Shown one piece after another: positions 35,528 through 45,023 of a stretch of 64,000 nt of DNA. Source of the stretch: Microvirga sp. BSC39 (GTDB lineage: Bacteria > Pseudomonadota > Alphaproteobacteria > Rhizobiales > Beijerinckiaceae). The stretch spans positions 1-64,000 of the forward strand of contig NZ_JPUG01000073.1 in assembly GCF_000739015.1 (NCBI RefSeq), given 5' to 3'. Position 1 is the first letter of the stretch, and each line of letters opens with the position of its first letter. The translations under genes and the position numbers were made by a program. The notes under the pieces are model-generated. The model made no database searches. It saw nothing but the letters and a program-made list of their open reading frames with translations, and was not told the DNA's origin.

Positions 35528-36076
35528 TCAGGGATGAGCCGTGCTGTGCAGATGGGTAGACACGAGCGGCGCGAAAGCCGTCACGACATTCTCGTAAACA
35601 GGTCGTTTGAACGGGATGATCAGTTCCGGCAGGCGACGCATCTCTTCCCAGCGCCACTCGTCGAATTCGGGCCTGTGGCCGCCGCCGCCCGGGTGATGGA
35701 TGTTGATCTCGCTGTCATCGCCCTCGAACCGGAAGGCGAACCATTTCTGGTTCTGCCCGCGGTAGCGCCCGCGCCAGGCGCGCCCCGCGACCATGGTGGG
35801 CAGGTCGTAGGCATACCATTCGGGCGCCTCGGCCAGCAGGCTCACGGAGCGGACGCTGGTTTCCTCATAGAGTTCGCGCAAGGCCGCCTGATAGGGCTCC
35901 TCGCCAGGATCGATCCCGCCCTGGGGCATCTGCCAGGAATAGCCGTCGGAGGCCGCGTCGGCCTCGGAACGGCGCCGGCCGATGAAGACCAGGTCATCCT
36001 TGTTGATCAGCATCACGCCGACGCAGGAGCGGTAGGGCAGATCCTTTCTGGCCTGTGATCCTCTTGCGCTCCTCAT
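35528..36076 (-). CDS. rppH: RNA pyrophosphohydrolase
   Basis: A 182-residue Nudix hydrolase that removes pyrophosphate from the 5' end of mRNA and starts its decay. The Nudix box runs from residue 53 (GGIDPGEEPYQAAL) through RELYEE at 67-72. PYRSCVGVMLINKD and the later WYAYDLP block are typical of RppH. ATG 36076 follows AGGGAGTGAG; a GTG eight codons upstream is possible. It lies downstream of ctpA, the standard Rhizobiales order, but after a strong terminator. Confidence 0.95.
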   Translation of the reverse strand: MRSARGSQARKDLPYRSCVGVMLINKDDLVFIGRRRSEADAASDGYSWQMPQGGIDPGEEPYQAALRELYEETSVRSVSLLAEAPEWYAYDLPTMVAGRAWRGRYRGQNQKWFAFRFEGDDSEINIHHPGGGGHRPEFDEWRWEEMRRLPELIIPFKRPVYENVVTAFAPLVSTHLHSTAHP

Positions 36077-36226
36077 CGGACACTCACTCCCTTCAATCAC
36101 GAAACCCGAATGCGGCCGGTTCTTATTAGTGCCGATGCTTGGTCATGGTTCCGAAGCAGGAAGAGAGAGTGCCGCTTCACCGGCGCTCGCACAAGCTTTT
36201 CCGCGGGGCTGTGGATGCCGCAACAG

Positions 36227-36265
36227 AAACGGGCCCGGCGGATATTCATCCCGCCGGGCCCGTTT
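36227..36265 (-). terminator. rho-independent terminator after ctpA
   Basis: A 15-bp perfect stem AAACGGGCCCGGCGG / CCGCCGGGCCCGTTT (36227-36241, 36251-36265) with a 9-nt loop; on the minus strand it continues into TTTCTGTT. It lies 36 bp after the ctpA stop and closes the long operon. Confidence 0.82.
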
Positions 36266-36301
36266 GCATCAGTGTTTCTCGAACGAAAGGACGACCCGTC
36301 C

Positions 36302-37624
36302 TTAGTTCGGATTCGGTGCCGTGGTCGTGTTGGCCGCGCCCTTGCGGACGCCGTGCAACAGGTCATAGGCGGCGATCAGCTGCTTGTCCTTGCTTGCATC
36401 CGTCGGGATGTAAGCGGAGGAACCGCCGCGCTCTTCCTTGTCGCCGCCATTGCTCAGGTGGCCGCGCAGGCCGGCCTCGCCCTTGGTCTCGTCCTTGCCC
36501 TTCAGCTCTTCGGGGATGTCCTGCAGCACCTCGACGTCAGGATCGATGCCCTTGGCCTGGATCGAACGTCCGGACGGCGTGTAGTAGCGGGCCGTCGTCA
36601 GGCGCACGGCCCCGTTGCCGCCGAGCGGGATGATGGTCTGCACAGAGCCCTTGCCGAACGAGCGCGTTCCGAGAACCGTCGCGCGCTTGTGGTCCTGCAG
36701 GGCGCCGGCCACGATCTCGGAAGCCGAGGCCGAGCCGCCGTTGACGAGCACCACCAGGGGCTTGCCCTTGGTCAGGTCGCCGGCCTTGGCGCTGAAGCGC
36801 TGGGTGTCCTCGGCATTCCGGCTGCGGGTCGAGACGATCTCGCCGCGGTCGAGGAAGGCATCGGAGACCATGATGGCCTGGTCGAGCAGGCCGCCCGGGT
36901 TGTTGCGCAGGTCGATCACGAAGCCCGCCACCTTGTCGGCGCCGATGTCGCTGGTGAGCTTGTCGATGCCGGCGCGCAGGTTCTCGTAGGTCTGCTCGTT
37001 GAACTGGGTCACGCGCAGCACGCCGATGTCGCCCTCGACGCGGGCCCGGACCGGGCGCACCTTGATGGTCTCGCGGGTCAGCTTCACCACCACCGGATCC
37101 TTGGCTTCCTTGCGCTGGATCTTGAGGGTGACGGAGGAATTGACCGGGCCGCGCATCTTGTCGACCGCCTGGTTCAGGTTGAGGCCCTGGACCGGCTCGT
37201 CGTTGATGTGGGTGATGATGTCGTTGGCCATGACGCCGGCCCGGGAGGCTGGGGTCTCGTCGATCGGGGTCACGACCTTGACGAGGCCTTCCTCCATGGT
37301 GACCTCGATGCCGAGACCGCCGAACTCGCCGCGGGTCTGCACCTGCATGTCGCGGAAGCTCTTGGCGTCCATGAAGCTGGAATGCGGGTCGAGGGAGGTG
37401 AGCATGCCGTTGATGGCAGCCTCGACCAGCTTGGCCTCTTCCGGCTTTTCAACGTAATCCGTGCGGACCTTCTCGAAGACGTCTCCGAAAAGGCTCAGCT
37501 GCCGGTACGTGTCGGCCGAGGCGGCAACCGCGCTCATGCCGGACAGAAGGCTGGTCTGCGACACCATGGTCGCGCTGCCCGCACCGATGGCCGCACCGAG
37601 AATCAAGAGGGATAGTTTGCGCAT
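36302..37624 (-). CDS. ctpA: carboxy-terminal processing protease, S41 family
   Basis: A 440-residue periplasmic protease that trims the C-termini of envelope proteins and, in several bacteria, peptidoglycan hydrolases. A signal anchor is at residues 4-25. A PDZ domain (about 90-170) starts at GEFGGLGIEVTMEEG. The catalytic core has the serine in GGSASASE and the lysine in SFGKGSVQ. The C-terminal tail is rich in Gly, Lys and Glu. Its ATG overlaps the stop codon of envC by one base (TAATG), so translation is coupled. This pairing suggests that CtpA acts on the EnvC hydrolase system. Confidence 0.95.
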   Translation of the reverse strand: MRKLSLLILGAAIGAGSATMVSQTSLLSGMSAVAASADTYRQLSLFGDVFEKVRTDYVEKPEEAKLVEAAINGMLTSLDPHSSFMDAKSFRDMQVQTRGEFGGLGIEVTMEEGLVKVVTPIDETPASRAGVMANDIITHINDEPVQGLNLNQAVDKMRGPVNSSVTLKIQRKEAKDPVVVKLTRETIKVRPVRARVEGDIGVLRVTQFNEQTYENLRAGIDKLTSDIGADKVAGFVIDLRNNPGGLLDQAIMVSDAFLDRGEIVSTRSRNAEDTQRFSAKAGDLTKGKPLVVLVNGGSASASEIVAGALQDHKRATVLGTRSFGKGSVQTIIPLGGNGAVRLTTARYYTPSGRSIQAKGIDPDVEVLQDIPEELKGKDETKGEAGLRGHLSNGGDKEERGGSSAYIPTDASKDKQLIAAYDLLHGVRKGAANTTTAPNPN

Positions 37625-38982
37625 TATCCGCGAACCTTTTCGCTTTGCGATTTTGCCCACCAGGGACTTGGGTCAATCGAACCGCCGTCTTTCCTGAACT
37701 CAACATAGAGGACGGGATTGTTCTTTTCTATGGCGGCGCCGATCAAACTCATGAGAGGAGCCTCCCCCATGGTCGCAACGGGCTCGCCGGCGAGCACGAA
37801 CTGCCCGACATCGACATTGATTTGGTCCATACCGGCCAGAAGAACATAGTATCCCCCACCGGCATTGATGATCAAGAGTCGACCATAGGAGCGGAAGGGG
37901 CCTGCAAAGGCCACCCACCCATCCGCGGGTGATACCACGGTTGCATTCTGCCGCGTCGTGATCGAAATGCCACGCGTCGTTCCGCCATACCCGTCCGAGG
38001 CGCCGAACTCCAGGGTCGTCTCGCCGCTGACCGGGCGCGGCAGCAGGCCCCTGGCTTCCGCGAACGGGATTTTCGGGGCCAGTCGCGCCGGATCCCGGAA
38101 GGCCAACTGGGCAAACTTCTCACGGGTCTGACGCTCCTGGGCCTCGGCGGCCTTGCGGGCCTCCTCGGAGGCCCTCTGCGCGCCTGCGATCTCCGCTTCG
38201 ATGCGGTCGATGAGCTCCTTGAGGGTTCCGGCCTGCCGGGCCAGCTCTTCGGCTTTCGAGCGCTCGGCACCGGCATCGCGCTCCACCTCGGCGATGCGGC
38301 CCTGGCGCGCCTCCATGAGGGCGGCGACGCGCTCCTGCTCGCGGGTGAGGGCCGTCAGCTCCCCGTTCAGGGTCGCGCGGTCGGCGGTGATCGCCTCCTT
38401 CAGGCGCACGAGTTCGGTCAGGTCCGTGGCCAGGATCTCGGCCTCGACGCGCAGTTCGGGAAGAACGGCCCCCAGCATGATCGAGGCGCGCACCGCCTCG
38501 AGCATGTCCTCGGGGCGCACCAGCACGGCCGGCGGCGGGCGGCGGCCCATGCGCTGCAGGGCCGCGAACACCTCGATGATGACGCCTCGGCGGCTCTGCA
38601 GGGAGCGGCGAATGGCCGCCTCGCTGGAGGTCAGGGTCTGAAGCCGCTGCTCCAGGCCCCGGATGCGGTCCTCGGTGCCGCGCACCCGCTCGGCGGTTCC
38701 GATCAGAGCCGCATTGAGCTTGGCCCGGTCCGCCTTGATGGATTCGATCTCGGCCTCCAGGCGCCGGCGGGCCTCGGCATTGGCCGTGATCGCCTCCTCC
38801 AGCACCTTGAGATCCTGCTCCCGGCGCGCCTTCTCCTCGGCCGTTTCGACCGGGGCTGCCGGGGGCGCAGGCGCGGGCTGCTGGGCCCCGACGGGGCTCA
38901 GGCTGGCGACTGTCAGCAGGGCGGCAAGGCCGAAAACCTTGCAGGAAAAGGATTTGAAACGGAGCATCCGGTCAGGAATCAT
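37624..38982 (-). CDS. envC: murein hydrolase activator EnvC family protein
   Basis: A 452-residue periplasmic protein with a signal peptide, a long coiled coil (about residues 45-285) and a C-terminal LytM domain (about 320-445). The domain lacks the HxxxD and HxH zinc ligands, as expected for EnvC-like activators that switch on amidases without cutting peptidoglycan themselves. It should recruit an AmiC-type amidase at division. ATG 38982 overlaps rlmH by 11 nt; ATG 38967 is an alternative. It is tightly coupled to ctpA downstream. Confidence 0.9.
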   Translation of the reverse strand: MIPDRMLRFKSFSCKVFGLAALLTVASLSPVGAQQPAPAPPAAPVETAEEKARREQDLKVLEEAITANAEARRRLEAEIESIKADRAKLNAALIGTAERVRGTEDRIRGLEQRLQTLTSSEAAIRRSLQSRRGVIIEVFAALQRMGRRPPPAVLVRPEDMLEAVRASIMLGAVLPELRVEAEILATDLTELVRLKEAITADRATLNGELTALTREQERVAALMEARQGRIAEVERDAGAERSKAEELARQAGTLKELIDRIEAEIAGAQRASEEARKAAEAQERQTREKFAQLAFRDPARLAPKIPFAEARGLLPRPVSGETTLEFGASDGYGGTTRGISITTRQNATVVSPADGWVAFAGPFRSYGRLLIINAGGGYYVLLAGMDQINVDVGQFVLAGEPVATMGEAPLMSLIGAAIEKNNPVLYVEFRKDGGSIDPSPWWAKSQSEKVRG

Positions 38983-39466
38983 CGTGGCCGGCGCGATGAT
39001 AAGGGTGACCGGCTATGATTGTCAGGGCCCTATAGAGCTGTTCGGCCACGAGCGCCCGCACAATCTGGTGCGGCATGGTGAGCGCCCCGAAGGATACCAC
39101 GAGCTCGGCGCGCTGGCGCAGCTTGGGATCGAGGCCGTCGGGCCCGCCGATGACGCAGGCGATCCCGGCGCGGCCCTCGTCGCGCCATTGCCTGATCTTC
39201 TCCGCGAAAGCTTCGCTGGAGGGGCTCTTGCCGCGCTCGTCGAACACGATCAGCACGGAGGAGCCGGCCTTCTCGAGCAAAGCCGCAGCCTCTTCCGCGC
39301 GCCGGTCATCGTCCCGTCGCGCGCGGCTCTCCGGCAGCTCGACCATGTCGAGCCCGGCCAGACCCAAGGCCCGGCCCATGCCCTCGACCCGTTGCCTGTA
39401 TCGCTCGACCAGCTCCCGCTCGGGGCCGCTTTTCAGACGGCCCACGGCCAGCAAGCTCAATCGCAC
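38972..39466 (-). CDS. rlmH: 23S rRNA (pseudouridine-1915-N3) methyltransferase
   Basis: A 164-residue SPOUT methyltransferase that modifies pseudouridine 1915 of 23S rRNA. Family marks are VFDERGKSPSSEAFA near residue 75, IGGPDGLDP near 105 and the C-terminal LYRALTIIAGHPYHR. It starts with GTG (39464-39466), which is the only start giving the normal N-terminus MRLSLLAVGRLKSGPE. It overlaps the start of envC. Confidence 0.95.
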   Translation of the reverse strand: MRLSLLAVGRLKSGPERELVERYRQRVEGMGRALGLAGLDMVELPESRARRDDDRRAEEAAALLEKAGSSVLIVFDERGKSPSSEAFAEKIRQWRDEGRAGIACVIGGPDGLDPKLRQRAELVVSFGALTMPHQIVRALVAEQLYRALTIIAGHPYHRAGHDDS

Positions 39467-39481
39467 GATAGATGCCTTATG

Positions 39482-39862
39482 CTAGCTGGCGCGGTCCTGC
39501 GGACGGTCGGCGCCCCACATCTTCTCAAGGTTGTAGAAGCCACGAACCTCGGGACGGAAAACGTGGATCAGCACGTCGCCGGCATCGATGAGCACCCAAT
39601 CGCAGGCCGGCAGGCCTTCGACGCGCGCGTTTCCGAACCCCTTGTCCTTGAGGTCCTTGATCACGCGCTCGGCGATCGCGCCGACATGGCGGTCGGAGCG
39701 GCCCGAGGTGACGATCATGGTGTCGGCAAGCGAGGTTTTTCCGGCCAGGTCGATCTCGACCGTGTTCTCGGCCTTCATATCCTCGAGGGAGGCCAGGGCA
39801 GCGGCCCGGATATCCTCTACTGCAGGAGCATCCGCTCCAGAGGGAGGAGGAAGCGGGTTCAT
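39482..39862 (-). CDS. rsfS: ribosome silencing factor RsfS
   Basis: A 126-residue protein that binds ribosomal protein L14 and blocks 30S-50S joining during starvation. The core is present: ASLEDMKAENTVEIDLAGK, then DTMIVTSGRSDRHV, CDWVLIDAGDVLIHVF and REFYNLEKMWG-like end. ATG 39862 is the first ATG upstream of the core; the frame stays open through the nadD region, so a short N-terminal extension from GTG or TTG cannot be excluded. It lies between nadD and rlmH, the standard order. Confidence 0.93.
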   Translation of the reverse strand: MNPLPPPSGADAPAVEDIRAAALASLEDMKAENTVEIDLAGKTSLADTMIVTSGRSDRHVGAIAERVIKDLKDKGFGNARVEGLPACDWVLIDAGDVLIHVFRPEVRGFYNLEKMWGADRPQDRAS

Positions 39863-39960
39863 GTCCGCTTCGACGGAAGATAGTCGGTTCAGGTTCAGGC
39901 CCTTTCTCAGCAGCACTCTAAGGTGCCGACCCTTAAGATAATGCGGGAAGGCCCCATTTT

Positions 39961-40617
39961 TCAACGTCCTCCAATGGGAGAAGTTCGTCGCAACTGCCGC
40001 AGCTGTGTGGACGAGAGGTGGGACCGGGGTCCGTGCAGGAAGACCCAGGCAGGCGGCTGCAGGCCCGGCAGGGCCAGGGCGTCGGCCTCGTCGATCCGCC
40101 CCTTGGCCAGGGCCGTGGCGCTGCGGGAGCGAACGGCCTTCAGGGTCCAGCCGGGCCGGTCGATGATGGCGATCGGCATCATCCGGGCGATGCGCCGCCA
40201 GCCCCGCCAGCGGTGGAAGCCCGCCAGATTGTCCGCCCCCATGATCCACACGAATCGGACGTTCGGATAGCGCCCCTTGAGGTAGGACAGGGTGTCGACC
40301 GTGTAGCGGGCCCCTATCTCCTCCTCGAAGGCGGTCACGTCGATGCGGGGGTGATCGGCCACAGCCCGAGCTTCCTCCACCCGCATGGCCGTGGTGGCGA
40401 GCTCCCCGGTGTCCTTGAGGGGATTGCCCGGGGTGACGATCCACCAGACCCGGTCGAGCCCGAGCCGCTTCAGGGCCATCTGGCTGACATGGCGGTGCCC
40501 GGCATGGGCCGGGTTGAAGGATCCGCCATAGAGGCCGATCCGCATGCCGGGGGCAGCCCGCGGCAGGCGGGTCAAGCCCGAGGGCCTGATGCGGAAGCGG
40601 GAGGTCGAAGGCTTCAC
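39961..40617 (-). CDS. nadD: nicotinate-nucleotide adenylyltransferase
   Basis: A 218-residue enzyme making nicotinate adenine dinucleotide from NaMN and ATP for NAD synthesis. The ATP-site motif GGSFNPAHAGH is near residues 30-40. WIMGADNLAGFHRW and the C-terminal SSTQLRQ (ISSTxIR-like) are present. The GTG start at 40615-40617 overlaps the proA stop in a GTGA quartet, supporting coupled translation. An ATG at 40545 is the alternative and would remove 24 residues. Confidence 0.93.
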   Translation of the reverse strand: MKPSTSRFRIRPSGLTRLPRAAPGMRIGLYGGSFNPAHAGHRHVSQMALKRLGLDRVWWIVTPGNPLKDTGELATTAMRVEEARAVADHPRIDVTAFEEEIGARYTVDTLSYLKGRYPNVRFVWIMGADNLAGFHRWRGWRRIARMMPIAIIDRPGWTLKAVRSRSATALAKGRIDEADALALPGLQPPAWVFLHGPRSHLSSTQLRQLRRTSPIGGR

Positions 40618-41951
40618 GGACGCGTCTGGCCCGAACCACGGATGCGGTATTTGAACGAGGTCAGCTGCTCGACTCCGACGGGCCCCCGGGCATGCATGCG
40701 CCCGGTGGCGATGCCGATCTCGGCCCCGAAACCGAACTCGCCGCCATCGGCGAACTGGGTCGAAGCGTTGTGGAGCACGATGGCGGAATCCACCTCGGCC
40801 AGGAAGCGCTCGGCAGCGGCCTCGTCGTCCGTGACGATGGAATCCGTGTGGTGGGAGCCGTAAGCCTCGATATGGGCAATGGCCTCATCGAGCCTGTCGA
40901 CCACCCGGACGGAGATGATGGCGTCGAGATATTCGGTGCGCCAATCCTCCTCGGTCGCCGGTGTGACCCGAGGATCAACGGCCTGAACCGTCTCGTCGCC
41001 GCGCACGGCGCAACCGGCCTCGAGCAGCATGGCGACCAGCGGCTCGAGATGGGTCGCGGCGGCGGCACGGTCCACCAGCAGCGTCTCGGCCGAGCCGCAG
41101 ACGCCGGTGCGGCGCAGCTTGGCGTTGAGCACGATCCGCTTCGCCATCTCCAGCTCGGCTCTGGCATGCACGAAGACGTGGCAGATGCCCTCCAGATGCG
41201 CGAAGACCGGCACCCGGGCCTCCTCCTGCACCCGCGCCACGAGGCTTTTTCCCCCGCGCGGCACGATCACGTCGATGTTGCCGTCGAGCCCGGCCAGCAT
41301 GGCGCCCACAGCGGCCCGGTCGCGGGTCGGCACGAGGCGGATGGCATCGGCCGGGAGACCCGCCTGCTCCAGCCCCTCCCCCATCGCCTGGGCGATAGCG
41401 AGCGACGTGCGGAAGCTCTCCGACCCCGTGCGCAGGATCGCGGCATTGCCGGCCTTGAGGCACAGCGCCCCCGCATCCGCCGTCACGTTGGGACGGCTCT
41501 CGAAGATCACTCCGACGACGCCGAGCGGCGTCGCCACCCGGTCGATCTGCAGGCCGTTCGGGCGCTCGAAACGCGCCAGCACGCGCCCGACCGGATCGGG
41601 CAGGTCGGCGATGCTCTCGACCGCAATCGCGACGGCCTCCAGCCGCTCGGGGTTCAGCATGAGCCGGTCGATGAAGGAGGCAGGCTGTCCCTTGGCCTTC
41701 GCCTGGGCGAGATCCTGTTCATTGGCGGCGAGGATCGCACCGGCCTGCGCCCGGATGCGGGCGGCCATGGCACGCAATGCGGCGTTCTTGTCCTCAGGGC
41801 TGGCGAGCGCCACCTGCCTGGCGGCCACCCGCGCACGGCGGCCGATTTCGCGCATGAGAGCAGGCACGTCCGGCTCTCCGACCGAAGCCGCACCTGGTGC
41901 GTTGAGATAGTCAGCGAGCACTTCAGAAATCAAGGCGCGAATGTCGTCCAT
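40614..41951 (-). CDS. proA: glutamate-5-semialdehyde dehydrogenase
   Basis: A 445-residue NADPH-dependent reductase of glutamyl-5-phosphate in proline synthesis. The catalytic cysteine is in RRTGVCGSAETLL, and the family strings GVVGVIFESRPNVT and KAGNAAILRTGSE are visible. It is slightly longer than usual (about 430) owing to the N-terminus. ATG 41951 overlaps nothing, but the divergent DUF72 gene begins only 34 bp away. Its stop overlaps the nadD GTG. Confidence 0.95.
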   Translation of the reverse strand: MDDIRALISEVLADYLNAPGAASVGEPDVPALMREIGRRARVAARQVALASPEDKNAALRAMAARIRAQAGAILAANEQDLAQAKAKGQPASFIDRLMLNPERLEAVAIAVESIADLPDPVGRVLARFERPNGLQIDRVATPLGVVGVIFESRPNVTADAGALCLKAGNAAILRTGSESFRTSLAIAQAMGEGLEQAGLPADAIRLVPTRDRAAVGAMLAGLDGNIDVIVPRGGKSLVARVQEEARVPVFAHLEGICHVFVHARAELEMAKRIVLNAKLRRTGVCGSAETLLVDRAAAATHLEPLVAMLLEAGCAVRGDETVQAVDPRVTPATEEDWRTEYLDAIISVRVVDRLDEAIAHIEAYGSHHTDSIVTDDEAAAERFLAEVDSAIVLHNASTQFADGGEFGFGAEIGIATGRMHARGPVGVEQLTSFKYRIRGSGQTRP

Positions 41952-41985
41952 GTCCAAGTCCCAGCCCCTGAACACCTCAGGGGAA

Positions 41986-42807
41986 ATGCCTCATTCGGAA
42001 CCCATAGCACGGCAGGCAGCCCTGGAGCCAAGCCGCTCCACCCTGCCTGAGATCCGCATCGGAACCTCGGGCTGGCACTATCGATCCTGGCATGGACCTT
42101 TCTACCCGGCGCGTCTGAAGATCAAGGACTTCCTGTCCTACTACGTCCAGCGCTTCGACACGGCGGAGATCAACAACTCCTTTTACCGCCTCCCTACAGA
42201 GCGGGCCGTACAGGCCTGGCACGATTCCACGCCGAAGCGGTTCCTGTTCGCCTGGAAGGCTTCACGCTTCATCACCCACATGAAACGGCTGAAAGGAATC
42301 GAGGAGAGCATCGACCTCGTCTTCGGCCGCATGAGCAGCTTAAGCGACAAGTTCGGCCCGGTCCTGTTCCAGCTGCCGCCCACCTTCAAAGCCGATGCGG
42401 AGACGCGGGAGCGGGTGGCGCGCTGCCTGTCGCTGGTGCCGCAAGGACGCCGCTGCGCCTTCGAGTTCCGGCACCCGAGCTGGTACGAGGAGAGCGCTTT
42501 CCGGATCCTGCGGGATCACAACACGGCCCTGTGCATCTCCGACCATGCGGATGCGCCTGCGCCCTGGGAGGCGACCGCCGATTTCGTCTATGTGCGCGCG
42601 CACGGCACCAATGGACGCTATGCGGGCAGCTACTCGGCCGAAACGCTGCAGGACTGGACTCACCGCATTGCCGATTGGCGAAAGGACGAGCGCAGCGTCT
42701 ACGTGTATTTCGACAACGACATCAAGAGTGCCGCCCCCGGCGATGCGCAGACCTTGCTGAGGCTCGTGGACGAGGATCAGTCGCTCAGCGCCATGTCGTC
42801 CCGGTGA
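41986..42807 (+). CDS. DUF72 domain-containing protein
   Basis: A 273-residue protein of the DUF72 (YecE-like) family with a TIM-barrel fold and unknown function. The N-terminal IRIGTSGWHYRSWHGPFYP and the C-terminal YVYFDNDIKSAAPGDAQTL are diagnostic. AGGGGAA lies 5 bp before ATG 41986. It is inserted on the opposite strand between proB and proA, splitting what is often one operon. Its 3' end overlaps the proB 3' end by 31 bp. Confidence 0.92.
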   Translation: MPHSEPIARQAALEPSRSTLPEIRIGTSGWHYRSWHGPFYPARLKIKDFLSYYVQRFDTAEINNSFYRLPTERAVQAWHDSTPKRFLFAWKASRFITHMKRLKGIEESIDLVFGRMSSLSDKFGPVLFQLPPTFKADAETRERVARCLSLVPQGRRCAFEFRHPSWYEESAFRILRDHNTALCISDHADAPAPWEATADFVYVRAHGTNGRYAGSYSAETLQDWTHRIADWRKDERSVYVYFDNDIKSAAPGDAQTLLRLVDEDQSLSAMSSR

Positions 42808-43901
42808 ACCATCTCGGTGCGGCCGGGATAGCCGAGGATGCCTTCGATCTCGCGGCTCGGCCGGCCGATGATGCGCGCCGCATCTTCCGCGTCATAGGCC
42901 ACAAGGCCGCGGCCGAGGGTGCGGGCTTCGCTGCGGATCGTCACCGCATCGCCGCGATGGAACGAGCCTTCGATCCGACGCACGCCCACCGGCAGCAGGC
43001 TCGCGCCGCTCTGGAGCGCACGGGCCGCGCCCTCGTCCACAATGAGCGTGCCGCGCGGCTCGAGGGCGCCGGCAATCCAGGTCTTGCGGGCAGTGGCCGG
43101 ATTGGACGGCGTGAGGAACCACGTGCAGCGCCCGCCCTCGGCCACGCGTTTCAACGGATTCTTCGTGCGGCCATCCGCGATGATCATGTGCGTGCCGCCG
43201 GCCGTGGCGATCTTGCCGGCTTCGATCTTGGTGCGCATGCCGCCGCGCGACAGCTCGGAGGCCGCGCCCCCCGCCATGGCCTCGATGGCCGGCGTGATGC
43301 GCTCGACCACCGGGATATGCTCGGCATTGGGATCGGATGCAGGCGGGGCCGTGTAGAGGCCGTCGATGTCGGAGAACAGCACCAGGAGATCGGCGCCGAT
43401 CATGGTAGCGACGCGGGCGGCCAGCCGGTCGTTGTCGCCGTAACGGATCTCGGAGGTCGCCACTGTGTCGTTCTCGTTGATCACCGGAACGGCGCGCATC
43501 TCCAGAAGCTTCAGGGTGGTGGCGCGGGCGTTCAGGTAACGCCGCCGCTGCTCCGTGTCGGAGAGCGTCACCAGGATCTGACCGGCCGTGATGCCGTGAT
43601 GGGCCAGAACCTCCGACCAGGTGCGGGCGAGCGCGATCTGCCCGACAGCCGCGGCCGCCTGGCTCTCCTCGAGCCGCAACGGACCGGAGGGCAGCCCCAG
43701 CACCGTGCGCCCCATGGCGATGGCCCCGGAGGAGACTACGAGAACGTCGGCGCCCTTGGCGTGAAGATCGGCAATGTCTTCGGCCAACGCCGCAAGCCAG
43801 GCATGGTTCAGCCGTCCGCGCGCCCGATCCACAAGCAGGGCGGAGCCGACTTTCAGGACAACGCGGCGGAACTGGCTGAGGCTTGGGCTCACGGATGCCA
43901 C
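42777..43901 (-). CDS. proB: glutamate 5-kinase
   Basis: A 374-residue kinase for the first step of proline synthesis, usually feedback-inhibited by proline. The amino-acid kinase domain (VVLKVGSALLVD, VVSSGAIAMGR, VINENDTVATSEIRYGDND) occupies residues of about 10-265. A C-terminal PUA domain (about 280-365) ends in VAYDAEDAARIIGRPSREIEGILGY. The start overlaps the obgE end by 13 bp, so translation is likely coupled. Confidence 0.95.
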   Translation of the reverse strand: MASVSPSLSQFRRVVLKVGSALLVDRARGRLNHAWLAALAEDIADLHAKGADVLVVSSGAIAMGRTVLGLPSGPLRLEESQAAAAVGQIALARTWSEVLAHHGITAGQILVTLSDTEQRRRYLNARATTLKLLEMRAVPVINENDTVATSEIRYGDNDRLAARVATMIGADLLVLFSDIDGLYTAPPASDPNAEHIPVVERITPAIEAMAGGAASELSRGGMRTKIEAGKIATAGGTHMIIADGRTKNPLKRVAEGGRCTWFLTPSNPATARKTWIAGALEPRGTLIVDEGAARALQSGASLLPVGVRRIEGSFHRGDAVTIRSEARTLGRGLVAYDAEDAARIIGRPSREIEGILGYPGRTEMVHRDDMALSD

Positions 43902-44923
43902 TCTTCCTGAGGCTGGGCGGGCTCTTCCTCGACCTTGGCCTGATCGATCACGGTGAGGAGCGCCTGCAGCACCTCCTGGACGCCCTGACCTGAGGCCGAG
44001 GAGATCACGTAGGGCGTGCGCTTGCTGGCTTTCTTTAGCTTCTTCAGCTGCTCCTTTAGGGTGTCCTCGTCCAGGGCATCCGCCTTGGACAGGGCCACGA
44101 CTTCCGGCTTCTCATCCAGGCCATGGCCATAGGCCTCGATCTCGTGACGGACGGTCTTGTAGGCCTCGCCTGCATCCTCGCTCGTGCCCTCCACCAGATG
44201 CAGCAGCACCCGGCAGCGCTCCACGTGGCTCAGGAAGCGGTCGCCGAGGCCCACGCCTTCCGACGCGCCCTCGATCAGGCCCGGAATATCGGCCAGCACG
44301 AACTCGCGGTTATAGGCCCGCACCACCCCGAGGCCTGGATGAAGCGTGGTGAAGGGGTAATCGGCGATCTTCGGCTTGGCGGCCGTGGTCGTCGCCAGGA
44401 AGGTGGACTTGCCGGCATTGGGCAGCCCGACAAGGCCCGCATCCGCGATCAGCTTGAGGCGCAGGATCAGGGTGCGCTCGATGCCCTCCTGGCCGGGATT
44501 GGCCCGGCGCGGGGCGCGGTTGGTCGAGGTGGTGAAATAGGCATTGCCGAAGCCGCCATTGCCGCCTTTGGCCAGCAGCACCCGCTGGCCCACATGGGTC
44601 ATGTCGGCGATGACGGTTTCGCCATCCTCCTCCAGGATCTCCGTGCCGGCCGGGACTTTCAGCACCGCATCGGTGCCCTTGGCGCCATGCCGGTTCTTGC
44701 CCATGCCGTGGCCGCCGGTCTTGGCCTTGAAATGCTGCTGGTAGCGGTAGTCGATGAGGGTGTTGAGCCCCTCCACGCATTCCGCCCACACGTCGCCGCC
44801 GCGGCCGCCGTCGCCGCCATCCGGGCCGCCGAACTCGATGAACTTTTCACGGCGAAAGGAGATGGCGCCGCCACCGCCGTTGCCGGAGCGAATATAGATC
44901 TTGGCTTGGTCGAGAAATTTCAT
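43889..44923 (-). CDS. obgE: GTPase Obg/CgtA
   Basis: A 344-residue essential GTPase for 50S assembly, with links to stringent response and cell cycle. The Obg domain is glycine-rich (SGNGGGGAISFRREKF, GGPDGGDGGRGGDVW). The G1 motif GLPNAGKST lies near residue 167, then DIPGLIEGA, and NKxD is replaced by SKAD. The C-terminal extension is short and acidic. ATG 44923 has AGGAT upstream. It follows the GNAT gene after a terminator-like hairpin. Confidence 0.95.
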   Translation of the reverse strand: MKFLDQAKIYIRSGNGGGGAISFRREKFIEFGGPDGGDGGRGGDVWAECVEGLNTLIDYRYQQHFKAKTGGHGMGKNRHGAKGTDAVLKVPAGTEILEEDGETVIADMTHVGQRVLLAKGGNGGFGNAYFTTSTNRAPRRANPGQEGIERTLILRLKLIADAGLVGLPNAGKSTFLATTTAAKPKIADYPFTTLHPGLGVVRAYNREFVLADIPGLIEGASEGVGLGDRFLSHVERCRVLLHLVEGTSEDAGEAYKTVRHEIEAYGHGLDEKPEVVALSKADALDEDTLKEQLKKLKKASKRTPYVISSASGQGVQEVLQALLTVIDQAKVEEEPAQPQEEWHP

Positions 44924-45023
44924 AACCCGCATCCTTTACGGGACTGGAGCCCTTTTCGCAAAAGCGGATCTGCTCTCGCGGTTAAAATGCGCCATCCACG
45001 TCCAACGTGCGGGAGCAACGCGG

